The notes beneath the pieces are model-generated. The model was not told the origin of the DNA, searched no databases, and saw only the letters and a program-made list of their open reading frames with translations. This document shows, in pieces, positions 1-6,911 of a stretch of DNA of 25,731 nt; position 1 is the first letter of the stretch; every line of letters starts with the position of its first letter. Made by a program: the position numbers and the translations under genes. The DNA lies in NCBI GenBank assembly GCA_048201975.1, contig DBFBGQ010000073.1, positions 1 through 25,731 of the forward strand, read 5' to 3'. Origin of the DNA: Egerieenecus sp048201975. Lineage in GTDB: Bacteria > Bacillota > Clostridia > Christensenellales > Aristaeellaceae.

Positions 1-47
1 CTCACAACCGCCGGGTTTATCCGCCGCAAAGCCTGCCAGACGTCCCG

Positions 48-710
48 TTATTCTCCCCGCAAGCCCTTGGCCAGCGCGTCCACCAACGCCTGCTGCTGCT
101 CCTCCAGGGTGCGTGAAACGTCAAACGTCACAGGCCGCGCCACCTGAAACACATGCCGCTTGTAATCCACATGCACCGGATAAAAAACCAGCGCCTGGCC
201 CGTGGCCCGGTAGAACATGGTGGCAATGTTCAGAAAGCCCGTATTGATCCAGCTGTGATGGGACTGAAACCCCGAGGGCTGTTCCGGAAAAATCACCAGA
301 TGTTCGCCGCTTTTGAGCCAGCGCAGGCTCTGCCGCATGGTGGTCATCACCCGCCCGTCATGGTACACGGGCACCGTAGGCGCCAGGCGGAGGATGGGTG
401 GCAGAATCGCCGCCGCCAGATAGGGCAAAGTGACGTTCAGCAGCGGCTCAAAAAACGAACCGGGGCGCCACCAGTAATCCTGCCGCACATAGGCAGGCAC
501 CTGCTTGGGGTCGAGCACCTGGGCGTTCATCCAGGTATGGCAGCGGTCCCTCAGGGGGAATTTGGCGCACATGTCAATGGGCCCAAAAGCGCCCGCGTGA
601 TTGCACACAAATACCGAAGGCCGGTCTTGAAACGGCTCTTCCCATTGGGTCTCCATGGCCGGCGTCACCGCCCGGACCAGGGCGCACAGCCGCTGATAAG
701 CCTTGGACAT
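48..710 (-). CDS. PlsC-like acyltransferase family protein (220 aa)
   Basis: Probable lysophospholipid or glycerol-phosphate acyltransferase-type protein, which would transfer an acyl chain at the inner face of the membrane. Visible signs are an Asn-His pair at residues 37-38 followed by Asp46, and FPEQ at 141-144, which fits the FPEGT block of PlsC enzymes. A hydrophobic stretch lies at about 86-115. The spacing is odd: canonical members have H-x4-D, whereas here the first Asp after the His is seven residues on, so the exact reaction is uncertain. The start at 710 is chosen because a GGGAGAGGGAGG-type purine run lies just upstream. An in-frame ATG at 743 has no such support. A consensus-like promoter precedes it. 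The family call is moderate; the substrate is unknown. Confidence 0.7.
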   Translation of the reverse strand: MSKAYQRLCALVRAVTPAMETQWEEPFQDRPSVFVCNHAGAFGPIDMCAKFPLRDRCHTWMNAQVLDPKQVPAYVRQDYWWRPGSFFEPLLNVTLPYLAAAILPPILRLAPTVPVYHDGRVMTTMRQSLRWLKSGEHLVIFPEQPSGFQSHHSWINTGFLNIATMFYRATGQALVFYPVHVDYKRHVFQVARPVTFDVSRTLEEQQQALVDALAKGLRGE

Positions 711-757
711 GATCCTCCCTCTCCCATCTTCCGCATGTAGCAAGGTTGCTGCGCTTT

Positions 758-786
758 ATGATACCGAATTGCGCTTCTCCCGTCAA
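758..786 (-). promoter_or_regulatory. Sigma-A promoter for the PlsC-like gene
   Basis: Read on the minus strand, TTGACG (786-781) is followed after exactly 17 nt by TATCAT (763-758). This predicts a transcript start near 751, about 40 nt before the start codon at 710. Confidence 0.65.
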
Positions 787-866
787 GGGCGTATTCGCGG
801 CCGCATAGGCGTTCCTTCTCTGCGGCACACTAGCGCTGACCGGGATTGTTTTGCGAGAAAGGCGTG

Positions 867-1220
867 ATGCGCATGAATTCCTTTCTGCTGGGGGCGGCGG
901 GGTATCCGCTGCTGGAGCTGTACTGGCGGGGGCGCACTCACCCCTCCATGGCCTTGGCAGGGGGATTTTCCTGTTGGAGCTTGAACCGCTTGCGCCGCCT
1001 GCCCGCGCCCCTGTGGCAGAAGGCGCTGCTGGGCGGCGCGGCCGTCACTGGGATTGAAGCCGTCGCCGGGCTGCTATGGAACCGCCGGCATCAAGTCTGG
1101 GACTACCGCTCCATGCCTGGCAACTGGCGCGGGCAAATCTGCCTCCCCTATGCCGCGCTCTGGTGCCTGCTGAGCGGCGCATGCATGGCGCTGCTGGACG
1201 CCGCAGAGGCGGAAGCCTAA
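867..1220 (+). CDS. Small integral membrane protein, CmpB-like 'putative ABC transporter permease' family (117 aa)
   Basis: Short, very hydrophobic protein with three or four predicted membrane segments. The middle holds an Ile-Glu near a Gly-Leu-Leu turn, then VWDY and later GQICLP. That arrangement (hydrophobic helix with IE, then VWDYS, then GQICLPF and a final helix) is what I recall for the small clostridial proteins annotated as CmpB-type putative ABC transporter permeases (PF06541). No transport function is demonstrated for them as far as I know. The start is not settled: GAGAAAGG at 855-862 precedes ATG codons at 867 (4 nt) and 873 (10 nt), and a TTG at 846 is in frame. The gene is divergent from the acyltransferase, and its stop lies only 9 nt before the CIRCE operator of htpG. 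No convincing promoter of its own was found. Confidence 0.65.
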   Translation: MRMNSFLLGAAGYPLLELYWRGRTHPSMALAGGFSCWSLNRLRRLPAPLWQKALLGGAAVTGIEAVAGLLWNRRHQVWDYRSMPGNWRGQICLPYAALWCLLSGACMALLDAAEAEA

Positions 1221-1229
1221 AAATAATTG

Positions 1230-1256
1230 TTAGCACTCTCGCGAAATGAGTGCTAA
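1230..1256 (+). promoter_or_regulatory. CIRCE operator (HrcA binding site)
   Basis: TTAGCACTC at 1230-1238 and GAGTGCTAA at 1248-1256 are separated by 9 nt. This is an exact match to the CIRCE consensus (TTAGCACTC-N9-GAGTGCTAA), the inverted repeat bound by the heat-shock repressor HrcA. It lies 111 nt upstream of the htpG start codon and ends 7 nt before the best -35 hexamer. Confidence 0.95.
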
Positions 1257-1263
1257 AAAGTGC

Positions 1264-1292
1264 TTGCATTTGTCCTTGGGCGGTGCTACAAT
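1264..1292 (+). promoter_or_regulatory. Sigma-A promoter of htpG
   Basis: TTGCAT (1264-1269), a 17 nt spacer, then TACAAT (1287-1292) preceded by TGC, an extended -10. The predicted transcript start is near 1299. A weaker alternative, TTGTTA at 1227-1232 with TGCTAA at 1251-1256, would sit inside the CIRCE repeat. Confidence 0.75.
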
Positions 1293-1366
1293 AGGCAAAG
1301 AAAGGCAGACACCTGCGCCGCGCCTTTCCAATCCGATGCGTACCGCAACAAGGAGGTTTTGATCCC

Positions 1367-3262
1367 ATGGCCATTGAAAAGGGCAGCGTATCTATCGAAG
1401 CGCAAAATATTATGCCGGTGATCAAGCGCTGGCTTTACTCGGACAAAGACATTTTCCTGCGCGAGGTGGTGTCCAACGGCTGCGACGCCATCACCAAATA
1501 CCGGATGCTCCACCTGGGCACGGAAGAGGACATGCGCGTTACCGTCACCGTGGACAAGGAAAAGGGCGAGATCCGCATTTCGGACACGGGCATTGGCATG
1601 ACGGACGACGAGGTCCGCCGGTACATCAACCAGGTGGCCTTCTCCAGCGCCGAGGAGTTTCTGAAAAACTATCAGGGCGAAAAGGGCGAAGAAAAAACGG
1701 ATATCATCGGTCACTTCGGCCTGGGCTTCTACTCGGTGTTTATGGTTTCCGACCGGGTGGAAATCGACACCCTGAGCTATCAGGATGGCGCCGCGCCCGT
1801 GCACTGGGAAAGCGAAGACGGCATGAGCTTTGAGATGACCGAAGGAAGCCGGACCACCCATGGCTCCACCATCATCCTGCACATCAACGAGGAGGAAAAG
1901 GAATTCCTGGAGCTGTACCGGGTGCGCGAGGTGCTCAACCGCTACTGCGGCTACATGAACGCCCCCATCTACCTGGAAGACGCCAACGCCAAGCCCGTGG
2001 AGCGGGAAGTGCCCGTGGAGGGAGAAAAGAACGAGGACGGCTCCCAGAAGATGGAAAAGGTCACCGAGGAGCCCAAGCCTTCGCTGATCAACGAGGTTGC
2101 GCCCCTGTGGCTGAAAAAGCCCAACGAGTGCACCGAAGAGGAGTACAAGTCCTTCTATCACCGGATGTTTACGGACTTTGAGGACCCGCTGTTCTGGATC
2201 CATCTGAATGTGGACTATCCCTTCAACCTGAAAGGCATTCTCTACTTCCCCAAGCTCCGGCAGGATTTCGGCACCCATGAGGGGCAGATCAAGCTATTCA
2301 GCGGTCAGGTCTTCGTGGCGGACAACATCAAGGAGGTCATTCCGGAGTTTCTGCTGCTGCTCAAGGGCGTCATCGACTGCCCCGACCTGCCCCTGAACGT
2401 CAGCCGCTCCTTCCTGCAAAACGACGGCTACGTGCGCAAAATTTCCGCCTACATCACCAAGAAGGTGGCGGACAAGCTCACGGAGCTGTTCGGCAGCCAG
2501 CGCGAGACCTACCAGGGCTACTGGGACGACATCGCTCCTTTCATTAAATACGGCTGCATGAAGGATCAGAAGTTCTTCGACAGCGTGAAGAAGGTCCTTC
2601 TGCTCAAAACCACCGACGACAGCTACCTCACCTTTGAGGAATACAAGACCCGCAACGAGGCCAAGGCGGCCAAGAAGGTCTTTTACACCAACGATCCCAA
2701 GCGGCAGGCGGCGTCCGTGGCCATGTACACCCAGCGCGGCATCGACGTGGCGGTAATGGACAGCCTCATCGACGTGAACTTCATGTCCTTCATGGAGTAT
2801 TCCGGCGGAGAGGACAGCGTGACCTTTGCCCGGGTGGACGCGGATGTCAGCGGCCTGACCGAGGAGAGCGAGGAGGGCAAGGACCTGAACGCCGGGGACT
2901 TCGAAAAGCTCTTCCGCAAAGCCCTGGGCCAGGAGGAGCTGACGGTGAAGCTGGAATCCCTGGCCGATGCGGACATGATTGCCATGGTCACCGAGGACGA
3001 GCAGAGCCGCCGCTTCAAGGAAATGAGCCGCCTGTACGGCGAGAAGTTCCCCATGCCCGACCGCTTCACCCTGGTGCTGAACCGCCGCAACCCCACCGTG
3101 CGCGCCCTGGCTGCCCGGGAGGAAGACGACGTTACCCAGCTGCTGTGCAAGCAGATCTACGACCTGGCCCGCATGTCCGCCCAGCCCCTGGAATCCGGCG
3201 AGATCACGGAATTCATCGCCCGCTCCCAGAAGCTGGTGTCCATGGTGGCCGACGCCAAGTAA
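1367..3262 (+). CDS. htpG: Hsp90-family molecular chaperone HtpG (631 aa)
   Basis: Cytoplasmic ATP-dependent chaperone that refolds and remodels client proteins. The N-terminal GHKL ATPase domain is intact: LREVVSN with Glu33 (catalytic) and Asn37 (Mg-ATP), DTGIGM at 73-78 and GHFGLG at 115-120. A charged linker lies at about 210-245. The middle domain carries NVSRSF, with the Arg that contacts the ATP phosphate. The C-terminal dimerisation domain fills the rest and, as in bacteria, lacks the eukaryotic MEEVD tail. Length is normal for HtpG. The start is fixed by AAGGAGG at 1350-1356, 10 nt upstream of the ATG. The gene stands alone between its own CIRCE-controlled promoter and a strong terminator, so it is probably a single-gene transcript induced by heat through loss of HrcA repression. 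Confidence 0.97.
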   Translation: MAIEKGSVSIEAQNIMPVIKRWLYSDKDIFLREVVSNGCDAITKYRMLHLGTEEDMRVTVTVDKEKGEIRISDTGIGMTDDEVRRYINQVAFSSAEEFLKNYQGEKGEEKTDIIGHFGLGFYSVFMVSDRVEIDTLSYQDGAAPVHWESEDGMSFEMTEGSRTTHGSTIILHINEEEKEFLELYRVREVLNRYCGYMNAPIYLEDANAKPVEREVPVEGEKNEDGSQKMEKVTEEPKPSLINEVAPLWLKKPNECTEEEYKSFYHRMFTDFEDPLFWIHLNVDYPFNLKGILYFPKLRQDFGTHEGQIKLFSGQVFVADNIKEVIPEFLLLLKGVIDCPDLPLNVSRSFLQNDGYVRKISAYITKKVADKLTELFGSQRETYQGYWDDIAPFIKYGCMKDQKFFDSVKKVLLLKTTDDSYLTFEEYKTRNEAKAAKKVFYTNDPKRQAASVAMYTQRGIDVAVMDSLIDVNFMSFMEYSGGEDSVTFARVDADVSGLTEESEEGKDLNAGDFEKLFRKALGQEELTVKLESLADADMIAMVTEDEQSRRFKEMSRLYGEKFPMPDRFTLVLNRRNPTVRALAAREEDDVTQLLCKQIYDLARMSAQPLESGEITEFIARSQKLVSMVADAK

Positions 3263-3290
3263 TCCCCGCAAAGCTTTGGAGGATATGCAA

Positions 3291-3332
3291 GCCTCCCGCC
3301 CGGCGGTACCGTCAGGGCGGGAGGCTTTTTTT
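3291..3332 (+). terminator. Rho-independent terminator of htpG
   Basis: Eleven-base-pair stem GCCTCCCGCCC (3291-3301) with GGGCGGGAGGC (3315-3325), a 13 nt loop and a run of seven T (3326-3332). Confidence 0.95.
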
Positions 3333-3333
3333 C

Positions 3334-3362
3334 TTGCCTTTCCCGTGGAAATTTTCTATAAT
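3334..3362 (+). promoter_or_regulatory. Sigma-A promoter of the M16 peptidase gene
   Basis: TTGCCT (3334-3339), 17 nt spacer, TATAAT (3357-3362). The -35 begins one base after the T-tract of the htpG terminator. The predicted start of the transcript is near 3369. It may also drive the FHA-SEDS-PBP genes downstream. Confidence 0.8.
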
Positions 3363-3395
3363 GGTACAAGACAAAAGATTCGGGAGGTCCTGTCC

Positions 3396-4682
3396 ATGGC
3401 CACGATCCACGAACAGACGCTGTCCAACGGCCTGCAGCTGCTCTGCTGCCCGCTGCCCCATTTGCATTCCATCGAGTTCGGGGTGTATCTCCGGGGCGGT
3501 TCCCTTTATGAAAACCGGCAGAACCAGGGCATATGCCACCTGCTGGAGCATCTGTGCTTCCGCAGCCTGGGCGGCCTGCCCGGAGAGGCGCTCACCCGTG
3601 CCCTGGACCGCATGGGAGCCAACCTGGACGGCGCGACCTATCCCGAGGGCGTGGTGTTCCGCCTGCGGGTGCTTCCCCGGTTCTTTGACGACGCGCTGGA
3701 GCTGTTCCTGCGGCTTTTTTCAGATATTCCCTGGACCGAGGATGCCATCGGGAAAGAAAAGCAGGTGGTGCTGCGTCAGATAGAGCAGGAGGATGTGGAC
3801 TTTGACGAGGAGGTGGCCCGGCGCTACCGGCGCACCGCCGCCGGCGCGTTTCCGCTGATGGGCACCAGGGAGAGCGTCTCCGCCCTGTCCCCCGCGATGA
3901 TCCGACGCTGGCAGCGGCTGCTTTTCCAGCCGCAGAACGCATGCCTGTGCATCACCGGCAATTTCTCCGCCGCCATGGAGCGGACCGCCGCCGAGGCCTT
4001 CGGCGAGCTGGTCAATCACTTCCCCGAGGCTCCCTTTGCCCAGCCCACGCCCCTGGGCTTCTGCATGCGGGATAGCCGCAGCGATTATGTGGCCGACGCC
4101 GAGGGCGGGCAGGCCAAGGTACGCCTGGCATTTGACATGGATGAGGATCGGGTCTATCCCCTGGTGGGCGAGGTGCTCAGCGCCATTACCGGAGAAAACG
4201 ATTCCTCCCTGCTGTTCCAAACGCTGCGGGAGGAAATGGCGCTGGTGGCGGAGATTGATTCCGCCATTGAAGAGATGGGCATGTTCCGCCGCCTGGTGAT
4301 TTCCTATGATGTGGAGCAGGCGCTGCTGGAGGAATCCCTGCTGCAGGTGTTCCAGCTCCTGCGCAGGCTGACGCAATATGTGCGGCCGGTGCGCCTGGAC
4401 CAGTGCCGCATGCTTTTTACCGAAAACCTGATTTATTTCCAGGATGACGCCGCCGCCATGAACGAGCTCATGGGCTGGAGCTGCCTGGCGGACGATCTCT
4501 CCCGCACCGACCTGGACGCCAAGGCGCAGATGTACGAGGACCTCACCTGCGAAGACCTGCTGGATGCCGCCCAGAGCGTTTTCCGGCCGGAAAACCTGTG
4601 CATCAGCATCCAGCGCGACCCCGCCCTCACCCCCAGAAACCTCAAGCCCCTGCTGCAGCGGCTGCGGACCATGCTCTCCTGA
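3396..4682 (+). CDS. M16 family zinc metallopeptidase-like protein (428 aa)
   Basis: Member of the M16 (insulinase/processing peptidase) family. The inverted zinc motif HLLEH is present at residues 48-52 (His48, Glu51, His52), in an N-terminal catalytic domain of about 150 residues. A larger C-terminal M16-type domain follows from about 165. The helix expected to give the third zinc ligand reads EKQVVLRQIEQ (121-131). By spacing from His52 (76 residues, as in mitochondrial processing peptidase) the ligand position is Gln128 rather than Glu. Activity is therefore uncertain; nearby Glu130 could substitute. The start is set by GGGAGG at 3382-3387, 8 nt before the ATG and just after its own promoter. 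A 68 nt gap without a terminator separates it from the FHA gene, so co-transcription is likely. Substrate unknown. Confidence 0.88.
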   Translation: MATIHEQTLSNGLQLLCCPLPHLHSIEFGVYLRGGSLYENRQNQGICHLLEHLCFRSLGGLPGEALTRALDRMGANLDGATYPEGVVFRLRVLPRFFDDALELFLRLFSDIPWTEDAIGKEKQVVLRQIEQEDVDFDEEVARRYRRTAAGAFPLMGTRESVSALSPAMIRRWQRLLFQPQNACLCITGNFSAAMERTAAEAFGELVNHFPEAPFAQPTPLGFCMRDSRSDYVADAEGGQAKVRLAFDMDEDRVYPLVGEVLSAITGENDSSLLFQTLREEMALVAEIDSAIEEMGMFRRLVISYDVEQALLEESLLQVFQLLRRLTQYVRPVRLDQCRMLFTENLIYFQDDAAAMNELMGWSCLADDLSRTDLDAKAQMYEDLTCEDLLDAAQSVFRPENLCISIQRDPALTPRNLKPLLQRLRTMLS

Positions 4683-4750
4683 CGGCTGTTCCGCGCCTGC
4701 CGTTCTGCCGGAAGCGCCGGCAAGCATCCTGCAAGGGAAAGGAGCATTTT

Positions 4751-5671
4751 GTGCCCAGCGATATTTATGAAATTATCTCTCTCGCCGCCCGGTACTGGTT
4801 TACCTTTCTGGGCGTGCTCATCGTGTGGCGGTCCTTTCGCTGGTTGCGCAAGGATCGCCGGGCCAAGCACCGGCGGCTGAAGCAACTGCCGGATGCGGGG
4901 ATGGTGGGCGAGCTGGTGGTGCTCTCCGGGAGCCCGGAGCTGCCCGCCGGCGTAGCGCTTCCCCTGCCCCGGGAAGGGGTGCTGGGCAGCCTGCGCACCT
5001 GCGATGTCACCGTGCCGATCCCCGGGGTTGCTGGCCGTCACCTGGATTTTACCTTTCAGGATGGATGGGGGCTGTTGATTTTTCCCCGGGGGCACTGCGC
5101 CGCGCAGGTGGACGGGCAAGCGCTGACCCGCAACAGCCGCAGCAAGGATTATCCCATGCACCACGGTTCCCGCCTGATCGTTGGCGACGCCGTGCTGCGC
5201 CTTCGCCTGTTCCAGGGGTTGGAAACCGCCCGGCTGGTGGCTGTTTCCCAGCCGGAGGAGCCTGAACAGGAGCTCGCCGCAGAGGAAGCGCCGCAGGCCG
5301 CCCTGGACTGGCAGCAGCTGCCCTATGTATACCATCAGGTGCCTGCTGCCTGGGTGGACCAGACCGGGCAATATCAGCCCATTCAGGTGGCGGGCACGGG
5401 GATAGACCCGCAAACGGGGCTACCCTGGGCGCATCCCGTTGCGCCGCCGATGGAAGACGTACCCCTGGAAATCGATCCCCTCACCGGGTACGCCTATCCC
5501 GCCAGCCAGCCTGAGGCATGCGCCGCCGACGGCTCCGCCCCGGAGGACGGCTCCTGGGTCCAGGCGGAGGACGGCTCATCCGTAACCCCGGCGGAGGACG
5601 ACTTTGCCCGCGCGTCCGCCCGGGATCACCGTAAGCTCTTTGCAAGAAGGAGGCTGCATGGCAAGAAATAG
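4751..5671 (+). CDS. Membrane-anchored FHA-domain protein (306 aa)
   Basis: FHA domains bind phosphothreonine peptides, so this is probably an adaptor linking Ser/Thr kinase signalling to the cell-wall genes that follow. There is one membrane segment at about 13-29, a basic stretch at 30-45, and an FHA fold at about 53-155. Within it, LGSLRTCDVTVP matches the first conserved FHA loop, AGRH (94-97) the Ser-x-x-His loop, and HHGSRLIVGD the late Gly-Asp strand. The usual Gly-Arg and Ser of the binding loops are degenerate, so phosphopeptide affinity may be altered. Residues 165-306 are acidic, Pro/Gly-rich and low in complexity, with repeated DGS units. The start is GTG at 4751, supported by AAAGGAG 6 nt upstream. 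The end overlaps the SEDS gene by 14 nt, which implies coupled translation. Confidence 0.85.
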   Translation: MPSDIYEIISLAARYWFTFLGVLIVWRSFRWLRKDRRAKHRRLKQLPDAGMVGELVVLSGSPELPAGVALPLPREGVLGSLRTCDVTVPIPGVAGRHLDFTFQDGWGLLIFPRGHCAAQVDGQALTRNSRSKDYPMHHGSRLIVGDAVLRLRLFQGLETARLVAVSQPEEPEQELAAEEAPQAALDWQQLPYVYHQVPAAWVDQTGQYQPIQVAGTGIDPQTGLPWAHPVAPPMEDVPLEIDPLTGYAYPASQPEACAADGSAPEDGSWVQAEDGSSVTPAEDDFARASARDHRKLFARRRLHGKK

Positions 5672-6911
5672 CAAGGATCCGGGGAAGCTGCTTTCCAGCG
5701 CGGTGATGCTGTTTTATTTCAGCGCCTTTCTGCTCATCGCCTGCAAGGACTACGCCTGGCAGGGCTTTCTGCTGGCGGTGGCCGTACCCGTTATGATCTG
5801 GGTGGGCACCAACCTGCTTCCCCGCTTATTTCCCTCGGACAGGCTGCTGCTGTCGCTAACCAACTTTCTCTGCGCCTTGGGGGTGCTGGTGCTCTATGCC
5901 ACGGAACCGGAATATGCCTACAACCAGGCCATGTACTACGGGGTGGGCATCGCCGCCATGATCGTTTGCGTGTGGATCGTGCGGCTGGTGCGCTCCTGGC
6001 GGGCGCCGGTGATGCTGCTGATCCCCGTCTCCCTGGTGCTGCTGGCGCTGCCCCTGCTCATTGGCCGGGAAACCAACGGCGCGCAAAACTGGTTCTATGT
6101 GGCGGGCATTTCGGTTCAGCCCAGCGAAATCGTAAAGCTCAGCCTGCTGCTGATTATCAGCTATTACATGAGCCGCCACCGGATGCTGCCCTGGCTGGCC
6201 TTTTCCGTGTGCTGCCTGGGGCTGTTGATGCTGCAAAAGGACCTGGGCACGGCGCTGATGTACTATGGCACCACGCTGCTGCTCTATTACGCATCCTCCA
6301 GCAACCTGCTGCTCACCGGGGTAGGGCTGGCAGGCGGCGCCGGAGCCGCGGTGCTGGGCTACAACATGTTCGCCCACGTAAAAAAGCGGGTAGCCATCTG
6401 GCTGAACCCCTGGAGCGACTATGAAAACTCCGGTTTCCAGATCATTCAGGGGCTGATGGCCATTGCCAGCGGCGGCCTATTTGGCGTGGGATTGGGCCTG
6501 GGTTCCCCCAAAACGATTCCCGTGTATTACACCGATTTCATCTTTGCGGTGATCTGCGAGCAGTTCGGGGTCATCTTCGGGCTATGCGTGCTGCTGATGT
6601 ACGTGGCGCTGATCTGGCGGGGCGCTACCACCGCCATGGCGGCGCGCCGGAGCTTTCATGGTCTGCTGGCCATGGGCTGCACGCTGATGCTGGGGCTACA
6701 GACCTTCGTGATCATCGGCGGGGTCATCAAGATGATCCCCCTTACGGGGGTTACCATGCCCTTCGTCAGCTACGGCGGCACTTCCCTGGTGTCCAGCCTG
6801 TGCCTGGTCGGGCTGCTGCAGGGTGTTGCCAGCCTGAACGAGGACGACCTGGAGGAGGACACCCGCCTGGCCCTGCTGGGCAGCGCCGAGGATGAGGAGG
6901 TCGAGGCATGA
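5658..6911 (+). CDS. FtsW/RodA/SpoVE-family (SEDS) peptidoglycan glycosyltransferase (417 aa)
   Basis: Polytopic membrane enzyme that polymerises lipid II into glycan strands together with a class B PBP. About ten hydrophobic segments span the protein. Family signatures are NGAQNWFYVAGISVQPSE (140-157), the QKDLGTAL block (193-200), the large loop with SGFQIIQGL (258-266), and YTDFIFAVICEQFG (291-304), whose Asp293 lies where the catalytic Asp of SEDS proteins is found. The C-terminal PFVSYGGTS signature is also present. The start at 5658 follows AAGGAGG at 5647-5653, inside the end of the FHA gene. Its stop shares ATGA with the start of the PBP gene. RodA, FtsW and SpoVE are not separable here. 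The direct pairing with a transpeptidase suggests a cognate SEDS-PBP complex. Confidence 0.93.
   Translation: MARNSKDPGKLLSSAVMLFYFSAFLLIACKDYAWQGFLLAVAVPVMIWVGTNLLPRLFPSDRLLLSLTNFLCALGVLVLYATEPEYAYNQAMYYGVGIAAMIVCVWIVRLVRSWRAPVMLLIPVSLVLLALPLLIGRETNGAQNWFYVAGISVQPSEIVKLSLLLIISYYMSRHRMLPWLAFSVCCLGLLMLQKDLGTALMYYGTTLLLYYASSSNLLLTGVGLAGGAGAAVLGYNMFAHVKKRVAIWLNPWSDYENSGFQIIQGLMAIASGGLFGVGLGLGSPKTIPVYYTDFIFAVICEQFGVIFGLCVLLMYVALIWRGATTAMAARRSFHGLLAMGCTLMLGLQTFVIIGGVIKMIPLTGVTMPFVSYGGTSLVSSLCLVGLLQGVASLNEDDLEEDTRLALLGSAEDEEVEA

Noticed and set aside
1..47. Left edge sequence as the tail of another gene
   Set aside because: It is too short to judge; frames are open in more than one phase and no feature can be supported.
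769..797. TTGCGC-N17-TATTCG as a promoter for the small membrane protein gene
   Set aside because: Only three of six bases match in each hexamer, too weak to call.
4706..4722. Hairpin TGCCGG-AAGCG-CCGGCA between the M16 and FHA genes as a terminator
   Set aside because: It has only a 6 bp stem with no T-tract; it may slow transcription, but the genes look co-transcribed.
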